Source: Bacteroidales bacterium (lineage in GTDB: Bacteria; Bacteroidota; Bacteroidia; Bacteroidales; Bacteroidaceae). Taken from it: a DNA stretch of 7,973 bases. A program made the position numbers and the translations under genes. The DNA lies in assembly GCA_030523385.1 (NCBI GenBank), contig JAUNIV010000093.1:1-7973 (forward strand), in the 5' to 3' direction. The stretch's first letter is position 1. Each line of letters starts with the position of its first letter. This document shows positions 1-7,140 of this stretch, piece after piece. The notes under the pieces were generated by a model. It made no database searches and was not told the origin of the DNA. It saw only the letters and a program-made list of their open reading frames with translations.

Positions 1-21
1 GATGAAGTAAATCTTTTATTC

Positions 22-49
22 GTTTATTCCATCTTTTGTCGTATCTTTG
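22..49 (+). promoter_or_regulatory. Putative promoter of the radical SAM / flavodiiron operon
   Basis: TATCTTTG at 42-49 is a full match to the Bacteroidetes -7 consensus TAnnTTTG. About 16-20 bases upstream lies a T-rich stretch (TTCGTTTA around 18-25) that could act as a weak -33 element. Transcription would start near 54-58, leaving a leader of only about 10-14 bases before the ATG at 68. The consensus is established for Bacteroides; its use here is inferred from sequence and position. Confidence 0.55.
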
Positions 50-67
50 ACCCGCTAAAAATACCTT

Positions 68-997
68 ATGAATCAGGACAGGCTTTATAATGACTTTAAC
101 ACTATCCTTGCCAGGCATTTCCCCGGAAAGGTACAGAAGATTTCCATCAATGCGGGCTTTACTTGCCCCAATCGCGATGGGAAGGCAGGCTACGGAGGGT
201 GTACTTATTGTAACAACCAGACGTTCAACCCTGCTTATTGCCAGACGGAGAAGTCCGTGGCCTGTCAGTTGGAAGAAGGTAAGCTGTTCTTTGCGCACAA
301 GTATCCGCAAATGAAATATTTGGCTTACTTCCAGGCTTATACCAACACGTATGGCGAACTGGAAGTGCTGAAGCGCAAGTATGAGGAAGCTTTGGCAGTG
401 AAGGATGTAGTGGGACTGGTCATTGGCACACGTCCGGACTGCATGCCCGATGCCTTGTTGGACTATCTGACCGAACTGAACCGGCATACGTTCGTGCTGG
501 TGGAGTATGGCATAGAGAGCACCAACGATGAGACTTTGCGACGGATAAACCGCGGACATACCTTTGCCGTGTCGGCAGCTGCCGTAAGGCGTACGGCAGC
601 ACGAGGCATTCCGGTGGGCGGACACATCATCTTAGGATTGCCGGGAGAAGACAGGGAAATAATAATTGCACAGGCCGGCACGCTGTCCGAATTGCCGCTG
701 ACTACGCTTAAGTTGCATCAGCTGCAACTCATAAAAGGTACGCGCATGGCGCATGAATACGAGCAATGTCCCGATGCTTTCCATCTTTATACGGCCGACG
801 AATACATCGACTTGGTCATAGAGTATGTGGAACACTTGCGTCCCGATTTGGTCTTGGAGCGTTTCCTTTCACAATCTCCTCCGGAATTGCTGATAGCACC
901 CGACTGGGGATTGAAGAACTATGAGTTTACGAACAAAGTAAGAAAACGGATGAAAGAAATGAATGCCTATCAGGGCAAATACTATAAATCATATTAA
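68..997 (+). CDS. TIGR01212-family radical SAM protein (YhcC/YtqA type)
   Basis: A 309-residue cytoplasmic radical SAM enzyme. The cluster-binding cysteines C33, C45 and C48 are in the C-x11-C-x2-C spacing of this family, inside the signature FTCPNRDG...GGCTYC; they would bind the [4Fe-4S] cluster that cleaves S-adenosylmethionine. Other family-like stretches are YFQAYTNTYG (87-96), IGTRPDC (119-125), EYGIES (146-151) and GGHIILGLPGE (184-194). Residues from about 215 on fit the C-terminal domain shared with Elp3-like radical SAM proteins. Length is normal and the ATG at 68 follows a good promoter. From family knowledge, Bacillus subtilis YtqA (MnmL) acts in modification of the tRNA wobble uridine (cmnm5U to nm5U), while the role of E. 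coli YhcC is unclear, so the substrate here is not settled. The gene is followed 18 bases later by a flavodiiron protein gene, probably cotranscribed. Confidence 0.93.
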   Translation: MNQDRLYNDFNTILARHFPGKVQKISINAGFTCPNRDGKAGYGGCTYCNNQTFNPAYCQTEKSVACQLEEGKLFFAHKYPQMKYLAYFQAYTNTYGELEVLKRKYEEALAVKDVVGLVIGTRPDCMPDALLDYLTELNRHTFVLVEYGIESTNDETLRRINRGHTFAVSAAAVRRTAARGIPVGGHIILGLPGEDREIIIAQAGTLSELPLTTLKLHQLQLIKGTRMAHEYEQCPDAFHLYTADEYIDLVIEYVEHLRPDLVLERFLSQSPPELLIAPDWGLKNYEFTNKVRKRMKEMNAYQGKYYKSY

Positions 998-1000
998 TAA

Positions 1001-1006
1001 AGGAAG
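1001..1006 (+). promoter_or_regulatory. Shine-Dalgarno-like site of the flavodiiron gene
   Basis: AGGAAG ends nine bases before the ATG at 1016. It is one of the few purine-rich ribosome-binding-like sites in this window. It supports this start and translation from a transcript shared with the upstream radical SAM gene. Confidence 0.5.
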
Positions 1007-1015
1007 AATACAAAT

Positions 1016-2203
1016 ATGGAAATCAAAGGAAAAGTGCATTATGTGGGAGTGAACGACCGTAACAAGTCGTTGTTCGAAAACCTGTGGCCGTTGCCCTATG
1101 GTGTGTCTTACAACTCTTATCTGATTGATGATGAGAAGGTGGCTTTGGTAGATACGGTGGACGTATGCTACTTCGAGGTATATTTGAAGAAAATACGCAG
1201 CGTTATCGGCGACAGACCCATTGATTATTTGATTATAAACCACATGGAGCCTGACCATTCGGGTTCTATCAGCCTGATTAAGCAGTATTATCCCAATGCC
1301 GTGATTGTGGGAAACAAGAAGACTTTCGACATGATAGAAGGTTATTACGGCGTGGGTGGAGACCGTCTGGTAGTGGGCGAAGGCGATGTGCTTGACCTGG
1401 GTCATCACAAACTGAACTTTGCGCTGATACCTATGGTGCACTGGCCCGAAACAATGGTGACGTATGATGCTACGGAGTGTGTGCTCTTCTCGGGCGATGC
1501 ATTCGGTTGCTTCGGTGCCTTGAACGGGGGAGTCATCGATACCAAAATCAACACCGATATTTACTGGAATGAAATGGTGCGCTATTACTCCAACATCGTG
1601 GGTAAATATGGTGCGCCCGTGCAAAAGGCTTTGCAGAAGTTGCAGGGACTGAAGATTGAAGTCATCTGCTCCACTCACGGTCCTGTGTGGACAGAAGAGA
1701 TTCCGCACGTCATTGCCGTTTATGACCGTCTGAGTCGCTATGAAGCCGAAGAAGGAGTCGTAGTGGCCTACGGAACCATGTATGGCAATACCGAAGAAAT
1801 GGCCGAAGTCATAGCCGAAGAATTGAGTAATCAGGGCATACGCAACATTGTGATGCACAATGTATCGCGCACGCATCATTCACACATCATAGCCGATGTG
1901 TTCAAGTATAAGGGATTGATAGTGGGTTGTCCGACTTACAACACGCAGCTCTATCCCGAAATGGAGGCATTGCTCGGCAAACTGGCTGCCCGCGACATCA
2001 AGGGACGTTACTTGGGTTGGTTCGGTTCGTTCACATGGGCAGGTGCTGCTGTGAAGAAGATTACGGAGTTCAATGAAAAGCTGAAGTTCGAAGCTGTAGG
2101 TAATCCGGTAGAGATGAAGCAAGCCATGAAAGAGGACGTTGCTCTTCGCTGCAGGGAACTGGCAGTTGCCATGGCCGAACGGTTGAAAGCTGATAGGAAC
2201 TAA
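1016..2203 (+). CDS. fprA: FprA-type flavodiiron protein (O2/NO reductase)
   Basis: A 395-residue cytoplasmic A-type flavoprotein that reduces O2 to water and/or NO to N2O with electrons from rubredoxin or a similar donor. The N-terminal metallo-beta-lactamase-like domain (about 1-245) carries the whole diiron set: H76, E78 and D80 in NHMEPDH, H142 in HWPETM, D161 in FSGDAFG and H221 in STHGP. The C-terminal flavodoxin domain (about 247-395) has the FMN phosphate loop GTMYGNTE at 253-260, plus VGCPTYNTQLYPEM (303-316) and GSFTWAGAA (337-345). There is no C-terminal rubredoxin or flavin reductase extension, so this is the minimal class and needs a separate electron donor not encoded in the window. 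The start is supported by an upstream AGGAAG and by family length. The role in oxygen or nitrosative tolerance is known for the family; whether this one prefers O2 or NO cannot be read from sequence. Confidence 0.95.
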   Translation: MEIKGKVHYVGVNDRNKSLFENLWPLPYGVSYNSYLIDDEKVALVDTVDVCYFEVYLKKIRSVIGDRPIDYLIINHMEPDHSGSISLIKQYYPNAVIVGNKKTFDMIEGYYGVGGDRLVVGEGDVLDLGHHKLNFALIPMVHWPETMVTYDATECVLFSGDAFGCFGALNGGVIDTKINTDIYWNEMVRYYSNIVGKYGAPVQKALQKLQGLKIEVICSTHGPVWTEEIPHVIAVYDRLSRYEAEEGVVVAYGTMYGNTEEMAEVIAEELSNQGIRNIVMHNVSRTHHSHIIADVFKYKGLIVGCPTYNTQLYPEMEALLGKLAARDIKGRYLGWFGSFTWAGAAVKKITEFNEKLKFEAVGNPVEMKQAMKEDVALRCRELAVAMAERLKADRN

Positions 2204-2227
2204 TATATACCCTATCATTTTATAGTC

Positions 2228-2270
2228 AGGGTATCCGACATTTTCCCGTGTCGGATACCCTTGATTTTTA
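2228..2270 (+). terminator. Rho-independent terminator after the flavodiiron gene
   Basis: A perfect 13-bp stem, AGGGTATCCGACA (2228-2240) with TGTCGGATACCCT (2249-2261), has an 8-base loop and is followed by the T-rich run TTGATTTTTATT. It lies 24 bases after the flavodiiron stop codon and just outside the stop of the convergent protease gene. On the minus strand the hairpin is followed by only a weak U-run, so it mainly serves the plus-strand operon, though the stem could also slow transcription from the protease side. Confidence 0.88.
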
Positions 2271-4706
2271 TTATTTCTTATCCAAGACCTTTTCATTGAT
2301 CATGCCTGCCAAATCGGCCCAGTGAGCGCGGGTGACGGCATCCAATGAAGAAAGTGAGCTCTTAGCTTTCGCCTTGTTATAGACGGAAGTCAGTTGAGCC
2401 AACAGGAGTGAACGTACATCTGCCTGTTCATTACCTTTCTGGGTAAGCAATGTAATGGCGCGGTTCACATACGCCCGTTGCAGGTACCGGCGGTAACTGT
2501 CCACCTTCTTGTTGGCATCCAGTTCGGTAAACACCAACTTGGTCATATCTGACAGATATTCTTCGGGTGCATAATTATTGGCATCTTGGTCGACAAACTC
2601 CTGCATGCGGCGCAATGCATTGAAATCCAACAATACGCCGGCACGAGACGGAACACCAAAGGCAGCATCTATCAGTCTGTACAAATAGCGGTTAGGCTCT
2701 CGGGTAATACGCATCATGTAGGGTTCGAATATCAGCCATTCCGGTTTTTGGAAAAGATTACGGTTTACATAATCCAATGCCTCCTTCTGACGGGCTTTCG
2801 GCACTGCCTCATATACATCGCCTTCTTCTTCTACGCTCTTGTAATGATGGTACACGCCTCCAATGTTGCTCAACACGTGTCCCATGTAGCGTTGGTATTG
2901 TCCGATGACCTCGCCATACACTCTGGAAAGGTTAGCATTCATGTCAGCTTCTTCCCAAGTCCATTCGGGCAATGCTTTCACCACACGGCGCAAATTCTTC
3001 AAACCATATTCGCTGGCTTGCATGGCATTGTCGCCCAAGTCTTCAGTTTGTGCAGCAGGGTCATTATCCATACCTTCGCCACCGAACCACAGGCGCGGAT
3101 TTTCTTTCAACCGACGCACAATCTCCTTGTTCCATATCTTGTGGTCGGTTTCATCATCGGCAGCAAAGGTCGGCTTATAACCAAACTCAATGGCCCACTT
3201 GTCGTACTCTCCGATGCGGGGATAGATGCCCCGACTGTCAATGTTGTCTTCGGGTTGTGCTACATAGTTGAAGCGGGCATAGTCCATGATAGAAACAGTG
3301 TGTCCGTTGGCTTCCACCCATTCCTTGTCGCGCAGCTTTTCCACCGGAGTAAGGCTGCTGGAACCCATGTTATGACGCAGACCCAATGTATGGCCTACCT
3401 CGTGGCTTGACACAAAACGAATCAAGTCGCCCATCAGTTCATCATCAAACTGCATCTTTTGGGCACGCTTGTCTACGGCACCCGCCTGCACCATATACCA
3501 GTCATGTACCAGTTTCATCACATTGTGATACCACCCGATGTGACTTTCAATAATTTCACCGCTGCGTGGGTCGTGCACCTGAGGGCCGTAGGCATTCGGA
3601 ATGTTGGATGCCAGATAGCGTATGACGGAGAAGCGCGCATCTTCCAGACTCATGGTCGAATCGTTCTCCGGCCATTCCTTACCTACGATTGCATTCTTGA
3701 ATCCGGCCTGTTCAAACGCCTTTTGCCAGTCGTTCACGCCTTCTATCAGATACTTGCGCCAACGCTTAGGGGTGGCAGGGTCGATGTAATATACAATTTG
3801 CTTCTTAGGCTCCACCAGTTCGCCACGTTTCATTTTCTCGATATCCTCTTCCTTCGGTTCCAACCGCCAACGGCAGCAGAAAGTCTTTGTCTTTACCGCC
3901 TGCTGGTCGTCACTGTACCAAGAGAAGCTATCAGCAAAATAGCCCACACGCGGATCAAACAAGCGGCGTTGCATGGGTTCTTTGGGCAGAAGTACAAATG
4001 AAGTGTTGAGTTGGACGCTCACGTTGCCTGTCAGGTTTCCGGCAGGCAGATAAGTTCCACGGTCTGAGGGATTGGAACGGGAATAATCAGGAGCTTGTGC
4101 GGAATAAGTCTTGGTTGTGGTCACTTCCGTATTGATGGGATAGGTACGGATGCTCTGAATGAAAGACGATTCTTTTTTAAGTCCTCCTAGATGATAGGAC
4201 TTCTTGGCGCGTTCGCTCATAGAGAAAGCCGATGTTTCTCCGGCAAAGAGCTGGGTTACATCCACTCGGCTGGCTCCTGCTGTGCTTCCTTCAATCTTGC
4301 ATACTGCCAGAATCGGGTTCTCCGAAGATACGCGTACGGCTTTCTTTATCTCACTGTCTTCTGCACCTTCGGCATTCAACACCAGCGAACGGAGTATCAA
4401 AGTGTTATTTACTCCCTTTTCCCAATAGATAGTTTGGTTATTCACCATCTCGCCACCATATACTCCTGCATCTACCGGACTTGCCACATAGCGAGTGATA
4501 GCCAATATGGGACGTCCCAAGATAGAATCGGGCACAGTGAAATACCATTTGTCCTTTTGTTGGCTTACGCCAAACAAACCTTCTTTTACCGGAGCTGGAG
4601 TTTCCACTTTTTGAGGTTCCTCTCCTTTCTTCTTTTTGTCTTTGGCTTGGGCACCTGCACAAAGCAACGCACACAGAGCCATGACATAAATTCGTGTCTT
4701 CTTCAT
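2271..4706 (-). CDS. Exported zinc-dependent metalloprotease (DUF5117/DUF4953 type)
   Basis: An 811-residue protein of the large Bacteroidetes metalloprotease family with DUF5118/DUF5117-like N-terminal and DUF4953-like catalytic regions (domain names recalled, not searched). The N-terminus MKKTRIYVMALCALLCAGAQA is a signal peptide with probable cleavage after AQA (residue 21). The cysteines at 12 and 16 are not in a good lipobox, so signal peptidase I is favoured over a lipoprotein. The mature start is lysine-rich. The catalytic site is the metzincin motif HEVGHTLGLRH at 435-445: H435, H439 and H445 bind zinc and E436 is the general base. SIMDY around 472-476 fits the Met-turn. I chose the ATG at 4706 because it begins the signal peptide; a GTG at 4742 adds 12 residues but falls inside an inverted-repeat arm and spoils the signal. 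The gene stands alone, convergent with the flavodiiron gene and codirectional with the ribosomal operon, from which a terminator separates it. Substrate and physiological role are unknown. Confidence 0.92.
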   Translation of the reverse strand: MKKTRIYVMALCALLCAGAQAKDKKKKGEEPQKVETPAPVKEGLFGVSQQKDKWYFTVPDSILGRPILAITRYVASPVDAGVYGGEMVNNQTIYWEKGVNNTLILRSLVLNAEGAEDSEIKKAVRVSSENPILAVCKIEGSTAGASRVDVTQLFAGETSAFSMSERAKKSYHLGGLKKESSFIQSIRTYPINTEVTTTKTYSAQAPDYSRSNPSDRGTYLPAGNLTGNVSVQLNTSFVLLPKEPMQRRLFDPRVGYFADSFSWYSDDQQAVKTKTFCCRWRLEPKEEDIEKMKRGELVEPKKQIVYYIDPATPKRWRKYLIEGVNDWQKAFEQAGFKNAIVGKEWPENDSTMSLEDARFSVIRYLASNIPNAYGPQVHDPRSGEIIESHIGWYHNVMKLVHDWYMVQAGAVDKRAQKMQFDDELMGDLIRFVSSHEVGHTLGLRHNMGSSSLTPVEKLRDKEWVEANGHTVSIMDYARFNYVAQPEDNIDSRGIYPRIGEYDKWAIEFGYKPTFAADDETDHKIWNKEIVRRLKENPRLWFGGEGMDNDPAAQTEDLGDNAMQASEYGLKNLRRVVKALPEWTWEEADMNANLSRVYGEVIGQYQRYMGHVLSNIGGVYHHYKSVEEEGDVYEAVPKARQKEALDYVNRNLFQKPEWLIFEPYMMRITREPNRYLYRLIDAAFGVPSRAGVLLDFNALRRMQEFVDQDANNYAPEEYLSDMTKLVFTELDANKKVDSYRRYLQRAYVNRAITLLTQKGNEQADVRSLLLAQLTSVYNKAKAKSSLSSLDAVTRAHWADLAGMINEKVLDKK

Positions 4707-4722
4707 AAAAACCTGTTTATAA

Positions 4723-4844
4723 ATAAACCACCGGTAAAGCACGGATTTTCTACTACATCTTTCTTATTATCATAAAACTTGTTTTTGGTGCAAAGTTATT
4801 GATAAAAGAAGTTGCAGAAAATACATGCTTTGCCGGTGGCTTAT
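4723..4844. repeat. Imperfect inverted repeat bracketing the protease promoter
   Basis: The left arm at 4723-4741 (ATAAACCACCGGTAAAGCA) and the right arm at 4826-4844 (TGCTTTGCCGGTGGCTTAT) are inverted copies matching at 17 of 19 positions, separated by 84 bases. The mismatches are at 4832/4735 and 4840/4727. The promoter-like boxes of the metalloprotease gene (about 4791-4820) lie between the arms, and the left arm ends 17 bases upstream of the ATG at 4706. The repeat is seen directly. Its function, such as an invertible promoter segment, paired operator or RNA stem, is inference. Confidence 0.75.
4791..4821 (-). promoter_or_regulatory. Putative promoter of the metalloprotease gene
   Basis: Read on the minus strand, TAACTTTG (4798-4791) matches the Bacteroidetes -7 consensus TAnnTTTG. 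About 18 bases upstream, TTTTCTG (4821-4815) is a plausible -33 element. Initiation would fall near 4783-4787, giving a leader of roughly 80 bases. The leader contains the left inverted-repeat arm and a small hairpin, GTTTA(TTTA)TAAAC at 4728-4715, shortly before the start codon. Confidence 0.6.
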
Positions 4845-4888
4845 GTTTGATTGGTACATGTAATTTATCGGAGGCATACAATGCTTAC

Positions 4889-4922
4889 AAAAGGAGGCAT
4901 GTCTTTCGACATGCCTCCTTTT
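4889..4922 (-). terminator. Rho-independent terminator of the ribosomal alpha operon
   Basis: A perfect 15-bp stem, AAAAGGAGGCATGTC (4889-4903) with GACATGCCTCCTTTT (4908-4922), is closed by a 4-base loop that reads GAAA on the minus strand, a stable GNRA tetraloop. The minus-strand transcript ends in TTTT. It lies 21 bases past the rplQ stop and ends the operon before the protease promoter. The A and T ends of the stem are symmetrical, so it could also stop plus-strand transcription. Confidence 0.92.
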
Positions 4923-4943
4923 AGAATATAAGGATAAATAAAA

Positions 4944-5432
4944 TTATTCAGCTTTAGGGGCTTCTTCAGTTGCTTCAACCGCAGGTGTTGACGGAGCTTC
5001 AGCAGCAGGAGCACTCTTCTTAGAACGACGAGTACGGGTTGCCTTCTTAGCAGTTGCAGCCTTAGCCATGTTTTCATTGTAGTCAACCAGTTCGATGAAA
5101 CACATTTCTGCATTATCACCCAAACGATGACCGGTCTTGATAATACGAGTGTAACCACCCGGACGATCAGCTATCTTCACTGAGATTTCTTTGAACAACT
5201 CAGTTACAGCATACTTATCTTGCAAATTACTAAATACAACACGACGTGAATTAGTCGTATCTTCCTTTGATCTGGTAATTAAAGGCTCAACGAATTTCTT
5301 CAGAGCTTTGGCCTTTGCAACAGTCGTAGTGATTCTTTTGTGCTTAATCAAAGAACAAGCCATGTTTGCCAACATAGCATTTCTATGAGAAGCAGTACGA
5401 CCTAAATGATTGAATTTTTTATTATGTCTCAT
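4944..5432 (-). CDS. rplQ: 50S ribosomal protein L17 with C-terminal tail
   Basis: Large-subunit protein L17, 162 residues. The conserved core, about residues 1-120, opens with MRHNKKFNHLGRTASHRNAML and holds the typical RITTTVAKAKALKKFVEPLIT segment (33-53). It ends around AEMCFIELVDYN. After it comes a roughly 42-residue tail absent from the E. coli protein: first lysine/arginine-rich (129-139, KKATRTRRSKK), then rich in Ala, Pro and Glu to the end. The tail looks disordered; such extensions are common in Bacteroidetes L17, and its role is unknown. The gene begins only three bases after the rpoA stop, so translational coupling is likely, and it is the last gene of the operon. Confidence 0.98.
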   Translation of the reverse strand: MRHNKKFNHLGRTASHRNAMLANMACSLIKHKRITTTVAKAKALKKFVEPLITRSKEDTTNSRRVVFSNLQDKYAVTELFKEISVKIADRPGGYTRIIKTGHRLGDNAEMCFIELVDYNENMAKAATAKKATRTRRSKKSAPAAEAPSTPAVEATEEAPKAE

Positions 5433-5435
5433 TGT

Positions 5436-6428
5436 TTATTCTTTATCTAATTTATACTTAGAAATATCCGTTCCAAACGACAGATTCAGACTCTCGAGCA
5501 AATCATCAAGCTCCGTGAGCGATTTCTTACCGAAGTTTCTGAACTTCAACAGGTCGGTCTTATTGAATTGAACGAGGTCACCTAATGTTTCTACATCGGC
5601 AGCCTTCAAGCAATTCAAAGCACGAACCGAGAGGTCCATATCAACCAGCTTAGTCTTCAGCAACTGACGCATGTGCAATACTTCTTCATCGAACTCTTCA
5701 TTGCCATCCACGTCTGATGTTTCGAGTGTAATCTTTTCATCAGAGAACAGCATGAAGTGATAAATCAATATTTTTGCAGCTTCTTTCAAAGCTTCCTTCG
5801 GGTGAATGGAACCATCGGTAGTAATCTCCAATACCAGCTTTTCGTAGTCTGTCTTCTGCTCTACGCGGAAGTTTTCTACCTGATATTTTACATTACGTAT
5901 CGGTGTGTAAATAGAATCGATAGGTATTACATTAACATCCGTGCAATATTCACGGTTTTCATCAGCAGGAACATAGCCCCTGCCCTTGTTAATCGTAATA
6001 TCCATCTGCAATGTTGCTTTTGAATCTAAATGGCAAATAACCAATTCAGGATTTAACACTTCAAATCCAGTCAAATACTTATTTATATCACCTGCCTTAA
6101 ATTCACTGGAATTCTCAACGGTAATGCTTACCTTTTCTGTTTCGAACTCCTCTACCACTTGCTTGAATCTGACTTGCTTCAGGTTCAAGATAATGTTGGT
6201 CACATCTTCTTTCACACCAGGGACTGATGCAAATTCATGTTCTACGCCATCAATCTTAATAGTATTGATAGCAAATCCTTCCAATGAAGAAAGAAGAATA
6301 CGGCGTAAAGCATTACCTACGGTAATACCGAAACCGGGTTCAAGTGGACGAAACTCAAATTTTCCAAACTTTGAGTCCGCTTCCAACATTAATACTTTAT
6401 CAGGTTTTTGAAATGCTAATATCGCCAT
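5436..6428 (-). CDS. rpoA: DNA-directed RNA polymerase alpha subunit
   Basis: Alpha subunit, 330 residues, close to the usual 310-350. The N-terminal domain (about 1-235) drives dimerisation and assembly of beta and beta'. It shows the hallmark FEFRPLEPGFGITVGNALRR (24-43), continuing into ILLSS. An acidic linker (about 238-250, GNEEFDEEV) leads to the C-terminal domain (about 258-322), which contacts UP-element DNA and activators: LSVRALNCLKAADVETLGDL, then LLKFRNFGKKSLTELDDLL. R269 lies where E. coli has the DNA-contacting R265. The gene starts 11 bases after the rpsD stop with no evident Shine-Dalgarno site and overlaps no other gene. Its place in the S13-S11-S4-alpha-L17 order is canonical. 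Confidence 0.99.
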   Translation of the reverse strand: MAILAFQKPDKVLMLEADSKFGKFEFRPLEPGFGITVGNALRRILLSSLEGFAINTIKIDGVEHEFASVPGVKEDVTNIILNLKQVRFKQVVEEFETEKVSITVENSSEFKAGDINKYLTGFEVLNPELVICHLDSKATLQMDITINKGRGYVPADENREYCTDVNVIPIDSIYTPIRNVKYQVENFRVEQKTDYEKLVLEITTDGSIHPKEALKEAAKILIYHFMLFSDEKITLETSDVDGNEEFDEEVLHMRQLLKTKLVDMDLSVRALNCLKAADVETLGDLVQFNKTDLLKFRNFGKKSLTELDDLLESLNLSFGTDISKYKLDKE

Positions 6429-6439
6429 GAAATTAATTA

Positions 6440-7045
6440 TTATTTAGAGTACAATTCAACGATCAAGTGTTCTTTTATGTTTTCAGGAATGTCAGCTCTT
6501 TCGGGCTTGTGCAACATTTTACCTGCCTTGATGCTTTCATCCCATTCCAACCATGGATATTTGCTATGATTAAAACCAGCCAATGAAGCAGCAATTACTT
6601 CCAGCGATTTTGATCTTTCGCGCACACCAACAATTTGACCGGGTTTTACAGAATAAGAAGGAATGTTTACAACTTTACCATCTACTGTAATGTGCTTGTG
6701 ACCTACCAACTGACGTGCAGCAGCACGAGTCGGAGCAATACCCAAACGGAACACAACATTATCCAAACGAGCTTCGAGTCCCTGCAACAAAAGTTCACCG
6801 GTAATACCGTTTGCACTTGCAGCTTTCTCAAACATATTACGGAACTGTCTTTCCAATACACCATAAGTATATTTTGCTTTTTGCTTCTCAGCCAACATGA
6901 TTCCGTATTCAGAAGTTTTTCTTCTTCTGTTGTTACCATGTTGTCCGGGAGGATAATTCTTTTTGGATAATACTTTATCTGCTCCAAAGATTCCTTCACC
7001 GAATTTACGGGCAATTCTTGATTTTGGTCCAGTATATCTAGCCAT
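6440..7045 (-). CDS. rpsD: 30S ribosomal protein S4
   Basis: Small-subunit protein S4, 201 residues. It binds 16S rRNA early in 30S assembly and in several bacteria represses its own mRNA. The N-terminus MARYTGPKSRIARKFGEGIFG is typical, followed by YPPGQHG (31-37). The S4 RNA-binding domain lies at about 92-155 (RLDNVVFRLGIAPTRAAARQLVGHKHITV and on). The protein has no cysteines, so it is the zinc-free form. It is preceded by a 114-base gap, far longer than the other gaps in the operon, with AGGAA five bases before the ATG. That gap looks like a structured autoregulatory leader and is annotated separately. Confidence 0.99.
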   Translation of the reverse strand: MARYTGPKSRIARKFGEGIFGADKVLSKKNYPPGQHGNNRRRKTSEYGIMLAEKQKAKYTYGVLERQFRNMFEKAASANGITGELLLQGLEARLDNVVFRLGIAPTRAAARQLVGHKHITVDGKVVNIPSYSVKPGQIVGVRERSKSLEVIAASLAGFNHSKYPWLEWDESIKAGKMLHKPERADIPENIKEHLIVELYSK

Positions 7046-7050
7046 TTTAT

Positions 7051-7140
7051 TTCCTAATTTAATTGTTTGTAATGAACTTAATTTGTTGCAGCCGCGATTA
7101 CAGAAAGGAAGTGCAATCCATTAACAAAATCAAGTTTCAT
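7051..7140 (-). promoter_or_regulatory. Candidate S4 autoregulatory leader upstream of rpsD
   Basis: The transcript of this gap can fold by eye into an outer stem enclosing a hairpin. In the outer stem, TGAAACTTGATTTTGTT (7139-7123) pairs with AACAAATTAAGTTCA (7087-7073) with two single-base bulges and one G-U pair. In the hairpin, GATTGCA (7118-7112) pairs with TGTAATC (7102-7096) around a 9-base loop, CTTCCTTTC. The loop bases TTCCT (7110-7106) are complementary to AGGAA (7055-7051), which sits five bases before the rpsD ATG, so a pseudoknot could mask the ribosome site. S4 is a known mRNA-binding autoregulator, and as I recall an S4 leader class has been described in Bacteroidia; I could not test membership. 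Confidence 0.6.

Noticed and set aside
989..1879. Long open frame antisense to the flavodiiron gene (296 codons)
   Set aside because: It lies wholly opposite a gene with complete catalytic motifs, is histidine-rich without recognisable motifs, and has no promoter or ribosome site of its own. It is a shadow of the sense codons.
2586..3410. Long open frame antisense to the metalloprotease (274 codons)
   Set aside because: The opposite strand encodes the zinc site and a recognised family. This frame shows no family features and no start signals.
4707..4742. Upstream GTG start for the metalloprotease adding 12 residues
   Set aside because: The GTG overlaps an inverted-repeat arm and would place charged and aromatic residues before a textbook signal peptide that begins at the ATG at 4706.
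4191..4775. Plus-strand open frame across the protease 5' end and leader
   Set aside because: It is antisense to the signal peptide and N-terminal domain, with no recognisable family, and it runs through the promoter region.
4742..4825. Small gene or RNA gene in the segment between the inverted-repeat arms
   Set aside because: No open frame with a plausible start and no tRNA-like or other RNA structure is visible; the promoter boxes account for what can be read there.
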